The notes under the pieces were generated by a model that was not told the DNA's origin, made no database searches, and was given only the letters and a program-made list of their open reading frames with translations. A stretch of 64,000 nt of DNA from Sphingomonas sabuli (GTDB lineage: Bacteria; Pseudomonadota; Alphaproteobacteria; Sphingomonadales; Sphingomonadaceae), in assembly GCF_014352855.1 (NCBI RefSeq), contig NZ_CP060697.1, positions 372,001 through 436,000 on the forward strand, read 5' to 3'. This document shows, piece after piece, positions 60,207 through 64,000 of the stretch; the stretch's first letter is position 1; the number at the start of each line of letters is the position of its first letter. The translations under genes and the position numbers were made by a program.

Positions 60207-60463
60207 TCGGCGCGGTCGAACGGTGCCCGCGGCTGATCGAGCTGCGTGAACCACCAGTCGTCGTTCGACGCTTCGCGCCAGCGGTCAGCCGCGCGGATGG
60301 CGTCCAGTTCCAGCCGGGCAGCTTCCAGCCGGTCGTACAGGTCACGGGCTTCGGCCGACACGTCGGCATGGGCGCGCAGTTCCCAGGCAAGGCGCTGCGC
60401 GAGGTCGATCTTGTCCGTAATCTGCGCGAGCCACTCGGCGCGCAAACCGCCAGTCCGTTTCAA
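60203..60463 (-). CDS. hypothetical helical protein, 86 residues
   Basis: Short, charged and helical, with a Lys/Arg-rich N-terminus (MKRTGGLRAEWLAQITDKIDLAQRLAWELRA, only partly quoted), a middle coiled-coil-like stretch (DLYDRLEAARLELDAIRAADRWRE) and an aromatic end (NDDWWFTQLDQ). No family was recognised. It is convergent with cysQ by a 4-base overlap. Confidence 0.6.
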   Translation of the reverse strand: MKRTGGLRAEWLAQITDKIDLAQRLAWELRAHADVSAEARDLYDRLEAARLELDAIRAADRWREASNDDWWFTQLDQPRAPFDRAD

Positions 60464-60639
60464 TTTGAAACTCCCCGAAGAGCCGCGCCGTTAGCCCGAC
60501 AGGCTGGATTCACTCTAGATTAAATCCAGTCAGCTGCGGCGATTGATTGGTCCGAAACGGATTCGAAAACGGTCTGACTCTTCTCCACATTGCGCGTTAA
60601 GTTGCTGCTGCTCGGTACCGTTCGAACCAGGGGATCCTG

Positions 60640-61557
60640 ATGGATGCGCTGCTGACCGAGACGTCCTTGTCCTATGCCGGCCCGCCGCCGCTGCTGATCG
60701 CGGCAAGCAGCGAGGCCGCGATGCGCCGGGCTCGCGAAACCGCCTTTGCCTCCGGGCAGCGGATCGGGGCAGAGCTGGACATCGCCGAAGCCCGCGATCG
60801 CTTGCGCCGCCAGGCGTCGGTGTCCGCCATCTGGATCGAGCTTGACCGCGACTGCGGGGAGGTGGTCGAAAGCCTGCTCGACGATATCGAGCATTTGGTG
60901 GATTCGCGCCGGTTTGGAGCGGTCGTTTCGATCACTTCGGACCTGATCGATACGCTCGGCGCGCGCGTGTTCGACGGCCAGGCGCACATGGTCATCGACG
61001 GCGATCCGGTCGAACGCGCGGCGACGCTGGCCACCGCCACCGCGCTGGCACGAACGGCTGAACGCGCCAGCGACATCGCCAAGGAGCCGGGCGCCGAACG
61101 GTTGCGCCAGCTGAGCGACGAGGTCAGCCGCATCGCGGCCACGCTGGCGCGCTTGTCGACCGTACCCGCGGCCGCGTCCGCGGAAATGCGCAAGCCGGTC
61201 GAAGGCGACATTCCGGACGTGTCCGTCGAAAGCGTGCGATCCGTCATCCGCGCTCGGCGACTGCGGGGCCGGTTCTTCGACGAGGAATTGTTCGCGGATC
61301 CCGCATGGGACATGCTGCTCGACCTGTTGCAGGCCGAAATCGCCCAGCTGCGCGTGCCGGTGTCCAGTCTGTGCATCGCCGCAGCGGTGCCGGCCACGAC
61401 CGGCCTGCGGTGGCTGAAAAGCATGACCGACAAGGGCCTGTTCGTCCGCCGCGCCGATCCGCACGATGGCCGGCGGGTCTTCGTCGAGCTTGCGCCTGAG
61501 GCGAGCGTCGCGTTGCGCCGCTATTTCGCGGAGGTCGGGCACGCAGCGGTGATCTGA
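60640..61557 (+). CDS. possible pseudo-receiver plus winged-helix (MarR-like) regulator
   Basis: 305 residues. Residues 15-125 read as an alternating strand/helix pattern like a receiver domain (LLIAAS; RIGAEL; SAIWIELD; AVVSITSD; AHMVIDGD) with no clear acidic pair. Residues 125-200 form a helical linker. Residues 225-305 hold a winged helix: LCIAAAVPATTGLRWLKSMTDKGLFVRRADPHDGRRVFVELAPEA, with the typical MarR-like wing. ATG 60640 follows GGGGATCCTG. The fold assignment is inferred from pattern only. Confidence 0.6.
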   Translation: MDALLTETSLSYAGPPPLLIAASSEAAMRRARETAFASGQRIGAELDIAEARDRLRRQASVSAIWIELDRDCGEVVESLLDDIEHLVDSRRFGAVVSITSDLIDTLGARVFDGQAHMVIDGDPVERAATLATATALARTAERASDIAKEPGAERLRQLSDEVSRIAATLARLSTVPAAASAEMRKPVEGDIPDVSVESVRSVIRARRLRGRFFDEELFADPAWDMLLDLLQAEIAQLRVPVSSLCIAAAVPATTGLRWLKSMTDKGLFVRRADPHDGRRVFVELAPEASVALRRYFAEVGHAAVI

Positions 61558-61579
61558 CGCCGGTTTTGCTGGGTCTTGA

Positions 61580-61655
61580 TGGTGGGCGGTGACGGGCTCG
61601 AACCGCCGACCCTCTCGGTGTAAACGAGATGCTCTACCAACTGAGCTAACCGCCC
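61580..61655 (-). tRNA. tRNA-Val (anticodon TAC)
   Basis: 76 nucleotides on the minus strand with encoded CCA (61580-61582 read in reverse). Acceptor stem GGGCGGT pairs with ACCGCCC; D arm TAGCTCAGTTGGTAGAGC, anticodon stem CTCGT..ACGAG-like with loop TTTACAC (TAC at 61620-61622 read in reverse), and T arm with GGTTCGAGCC. It lies between the regulator at 60640 and the phosphatase at 61806. Confidence 0.97.
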
Positions 61656-61805
61656 GTTGCCGGAGCTCGTGATCGCTCCGCCTGCGCAACGCGACGCCTC
61701 TGCGCACGCGGCTCGCCGCCGTCAAGCATTGCGCTGCAGTGGGCGAGGGCGTCATTCTAGCGGCTTGACCGAGGCCATGGGTGGGATAAGCGCTTGGCGC
61801 CGAAC

Positions 61806-62609
61806 ATGAATAGCCGACCGTTCCTCTTCCGCCGCCGTAGCCGCAACACCCCGCGCAAGCACCGCGCCTACGCGGTCGGCGACGTTCACGGCTGCCTGTC
61901 GCTGCTCGACCGTCTTCTTGAAGCGATCGAAGCCGAAATCGCGCGCGATACGCCGCGCAAGGCCAGCATCGTCTTCCTCGGCGACCTTATCGACCGCGGC
62001 CCGCACAGCGCGCAGGTCGTCGAGCGGCTGCGCACCTATCGTCCGCCGGGAGCCTCGGCGCATTTCATCATGGGCAATCACGAGGAGGTGATGCTCAAGG
62101 TGCTCGAAGGCGATGTCGAGCTGCTCGCCAGCTGGTTGCGCTTTGGCGGCAAGGAAACCCTGCAAAGCTATGGGCTGGACGCGGCGCAGTTGGCGGGAGA
62201 GCCCGATGCCGCGATGATCGACCGCATTCGCGCGGCCGTCCCGGCCTCCCATCGCAACTTCCTCGGCGGGTTCGCCGACAGTATCTCCTTCGGCGATTAC
62301 CTCTTCGTCCACGCCGGCATCCGGCCAGGCATCGATATCGCTGAGCAGGCGCAATCCGATCTGCGCTGGATTCGCGACCCCTTCCTTCAGGACGAGCGCG
62401 ATCACGGGACGTTGGTCGTGCACGGCCACACCATCAGCCGGGAGGTCGATGTCGCATCCAACCGCATCGGTATCGACACCGGAGCGTACAACAGCGGCAC
62501 GCTGACCGCGCTCGCGCTCGACGGCAGAAGGCGCTGGTTGGTGCAGACCGGCAAGGACGGCATCCACCGCAATGAACTGTCTGAAATCCATAATGACAGT
62601 TTCGGTTAA
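61806..62609 (+). CDS. metallophosphoesterase (serine/threonine-phosphatase-like)
   Basis: 267 residues with calcineurin-type motifs AVGDVHGCLSLLDRLL, FLGDLIDRGPHS, IMGNHEEVML and VVHGHTISRE, the layout of bacterial PPP-family phosphatases. The minus-strand reading frame covering the same region is a shadow. TTG 61794 is a possible alternative start with an added MAPN segment. It has no signal peptide, so it is cytosolic. It lies upstream of the Wza-like gene. Confidence 0.85.
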   Translation: MNSRPFLFRRRSRNTPRKHRAYAVGDVHGCLSLLDRLLEAIEAEIARDTPRKASIVFLGDLIDRGPHSAQVVERLRTYRPPGASAHFIMGNHEEVMLKVLEGDVELLASWLRFGGKETLQSYGLDAAQLAGEPDAAMIDRIRAAVPASHRNFLGGFADSISFGDYLFVHAGIRPGIDIAEQAQSDLRWIRDPFLQDERDHGTLVVHGHTISREVDVASNRIGIDTGAYNSGTLTALALDGRRRWLVQTGKDGIHRNELSEIHNDSFG

Positions 62610-62649
62610 TCGCAATTTTGGTTAGGCTGGGCCGAACCCGGGAGAGATC

Positions 62650-63354
62650 ATGCACCGCCTAGCTTCATCCACCGTCCGCCTGGTATGCGCGATCGGCGCG
62701 CTTACCGCCGTTGCCGGCTGCGCCGACAAGCGCGGCGGACCGATCGCTTATAATGCTGCCAATTTCGGGTCCCCCGACACCACCGTCTCGGCGGCACTGG
62801 AAGGTGGCTATCGTATCGCGCCGATGGACAAGCTGGCGATCCGCGTGTTCGGCATGGACGACCTGACCGGCGACTATCAGGTCGACCTGCGCGGCAACAT
62901 TTCCTTGCCGTTGATTGGCGAAGTGCCGGCCATGGACAAGACGCCGGCAGAACTGGACACGGTGCTTACCGACAGGTTCGGAGAGAAATACCTGCAGAAT
63001 CCGGACGTGAGCGTCGGCATCAAGGAAGCCACCGGCCATAATATCACGGTCGACGGTTCGGTTGAAAAGCCCGGGACTTATCCGGTGGTCGGCCCTATGA
63101 CGCTGATGCAGGCAGTCGCGCTGGCTCAGGGTACCGACGAATTCGCCAATCTGCGCCGGGTCGCGGTGTTCCGCACCATCGACGGTACGCGCAAGGCGGC
63201 GGCGTTCGACCTTGTCAGCATTCGCCGCGGTGAGATGCCGGACCCGCAGGTCTATTCGGGTGACATCGTCATTGTCGATGGTTCCAGCATCAAGCAGGCG
63301 CAGAAGAAGCTGATCCAGGCGTTCCCGCTGCTGTCGATCTTCCGGCCTTTCTAA
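62650..63354 (+). CDS. polysaccharide export lipoprotein (Wza/GumB/OtnA family)
   Basis: 234 residues. Lipobox VAGCADK targets it to the outer membrane, where it forms the export channel for capsular or exopolysaccharide. The PES domain (YRIAPMDKLAIRVFGMDDLTGDYQVDLRGNISLPLIGEVPAMDKT, in part) and the SLBB repeat (VEKPGTYPVVGPMTLMQAVALAQG) follow. GGGAGA is just before ATG 62650. The matching polymerase and flippase genes are some 55 kb away, so it may serve another locus. Confidence 0.88.
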   Translation: MHRLASSTVRLVCAIGALTAVAGCADKRGGPIAYNAANFGSPDTTVSAALEGGYRIAPMDKLAIRVFGMDDLTGDYQVDLRGNISLPLIGEVPAMDKTPAELDTVLTDRFGEKYLQNPDVSVGIKEATGHNITVDGSVEKPGTYPVVGPMTLMQAVALAQGTDEFANLRRVAVFRTIDGTRKAAAFDLVSIRRGEMPDPQVYSGDIVIVDGSSIKQAQKKLIQAFPLLSIFRPF

Positions 63355-63452
63355 GGGCCGGCCTGCCGCCGGGCGCACCGGCGAACCGTTCCGCCACGCT
63401 GTCGCGTTAAGCTGTGTTGTTTTTGCAACATGGCGTGCTACGGCACTCGGCA

Positions 63453-64000
63453 ATGGATGCGCCCGCAGCCGAATCGCAACTGACCGTGCCAAAGCGGGTC
63501 CGGTGGCTTGAGCGGGAACGCGAAAGCGGCCGCTTCTACCGCATCGCGGCTTTAGCCACTGCGCTCGTCCTTCTGGCGACCGCCGTCTTCAGTTTCTGGA
63601 TGCTGCGCCGCCCCGCCAACCCGGGGACCTTGTTGTCGCCGCCGCTGATCGCCGCACTGCTGATCGCCAACCTGATCCCGGCCATCGTCCTGATGGTGCT
63701 GATGTCGCGGCGAATTGCGATGCGCCGGGCGGAACGTGGCGGCTTGGGCAGTGGGCAGTTGCATACCCGGCTGGTGGCCTTGTTCTCGGTCATCGCCGCT
63801 GTGCCGACGGTGCTCGTAGCGATTTTTGCCTCCCTGTTGTTTCAAAGCGGCCTCGAATTCTGGTTCTCGGATCGAGCCCGGAGCATGCTGGAAAATTCCG
63901 TACAGGTGGCCAGCGGATCCTACCGCTACGGCCTGGCATCCGTGGCCGATGAAGCCACGACCATGGCTGGCGACGTCGCGCGTTACCTGCAGCAGACCAC
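63453..64000 (+). CDS. ntrY: NtrY-like sensor histidine kinase, 5' part (runs off the window)
   Basis: 182 codons are present, with no stop before 64000. The start MDAPAAESQLTVPKRVRWL leads to three or more membrane helices (FYRIAALATALVLLATAVFSFW; PPLIAALLIANLIPAIVLMVLM; ALFSVIAAVPTVLVAIFASLLF). The motif LHTRLVALFSVIAAVPT and FWFSDRARSMLENSVQVA match the NtrY membrane region upstream of HAMP and PAS. NtrY/NtrX regulates nitrogen and envelope functions in alphaproteobacteria. The kinase core is outside the window. Confidence 0.82.
   Translation, partial: MDAPAAESQLTVPKRVRWLERERESGRFYRIAALATALVLLATAVFSFWMLRRPANPGTLLSPPLIAALLIANLIPAIVLMVLMSRRIAMRRAERGGLGSGQLHTRLVALFSVIAAVPTVLVAIFASLLFQSGLEFWFSDRARSMLENSVQVASGSYRYGLASVADEATTMAGDVARYLQQT

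Noticed and set aside
61752-62615. Minus-strand frame covering the phosphatase gene
   Set aside because: The plus strand has all five phosphoesterase motifs; the minus frame has none.
1-64000. CRISPR arrays, transposases, integrases and prophage genes
   Set aside because: No regularly spaced repeats, inverted-repeat-bounded elements or mobile-element motifs were seen on reading both strands.

Overview
This GC-rich window reads as chromosomal DNA of an alphaproteobacterium, most likely a sphingomonad. It carries a circularly permuted two-piece tmRNA, as alphaproteobacteria do. It also has an NtrY-type kinase, a SWIB-domain protein, an acyl-CoA-dehydrogenase-associated kinase-like protein and a leucine/isovalerate module, a gene mix typical of Sphingomonadales. 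No insertion sequence, phage, integrase or CRISPR array was seen. Genes are packed tightly: stop/start overlaps (ATGA, TGATG, GTGA) are common and five convergent gene pairs share a 4-bp stop tetranucleotide.

Layout. 1-4.7 kb: YgeA-like racemase, secreted GH16 glucanase, then uvrC-recO-apaG. 4.7-5.8 kb: two divergent small secreted proteins of unknown function. 5.8-12.1 kb: surface polysaccharide island (flippase, sulfotransferase, O-antigen polymerase/ligase, methyltransferase, AsnB-type amidotransferase); its first two genes have visibly lower GC. 12.1-15.6 kb: MscS channel, two L,D-transpeptidases, H1-like basic protein. 15.6-22.3 kb: rsmD, rluB, response regulator, AmpG-like permease, folC, accD, pyrF, lapA-like. 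22.5-29.1 kb: serine hydrolase, DUF2383 protein, Tat-type amine oxidase, LytTR regulator and LytS-type kinase, two orphan proteins. 29.1-34.5 kb: a HAD hydrolase with a possible 2H phosphoesterase, an unusual Mur ligase divergent from an LD-carboxypeptidase, SWIB protein, extensin-like protein, Nudix, small lipoprotein. 34.6-34.95 kb: split tmRNA. 35-49 kb: amidohydrolase, MscL, LemA/TPM/TPM/Nudix operon, M3 peptidase, APH-like protein, two-part run with nadC, flavin oxidoreductase, SH3 and RidA proteins. 47.8-49.95 kb: two small regulatory modules, a MerR-type regulator with a glutaredoxin-MauE fusion under a mer-like promoter, and an XRE regulator with a palindromic operator and a membrane partner. 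49.9-60.2 kb: thiolase, isovaleryl-CoA dehydrogenase, M13 peptidase, both methylcrotonyl-CoA carboxylase subunits, SDR and cysQ. 60.2-64 kb: orphan, pseudo-receiver/winged-helix regulator, tRNA-Val, phosphatase, Wza-like exporter and the truncated start of ntrY.

Two themes link genes. Cell-wall synthesis and recycling recurs (L,D-transpeptidases, AmpG, Mur ligase plus LD-carboxypeptidase, serine hydrolase, SH3 protein). Surface polysaccharide assembly and export forms the island at 5.8-12 kb and recurs with the Wza-like exporter at 62.6 kb. The most interesting candidates are the HAD/2H pair, the mer-type operator driven by a regulator with a CueR-like metal loop, the palindromic XRE operator, and the non-canonical Mur ligase.
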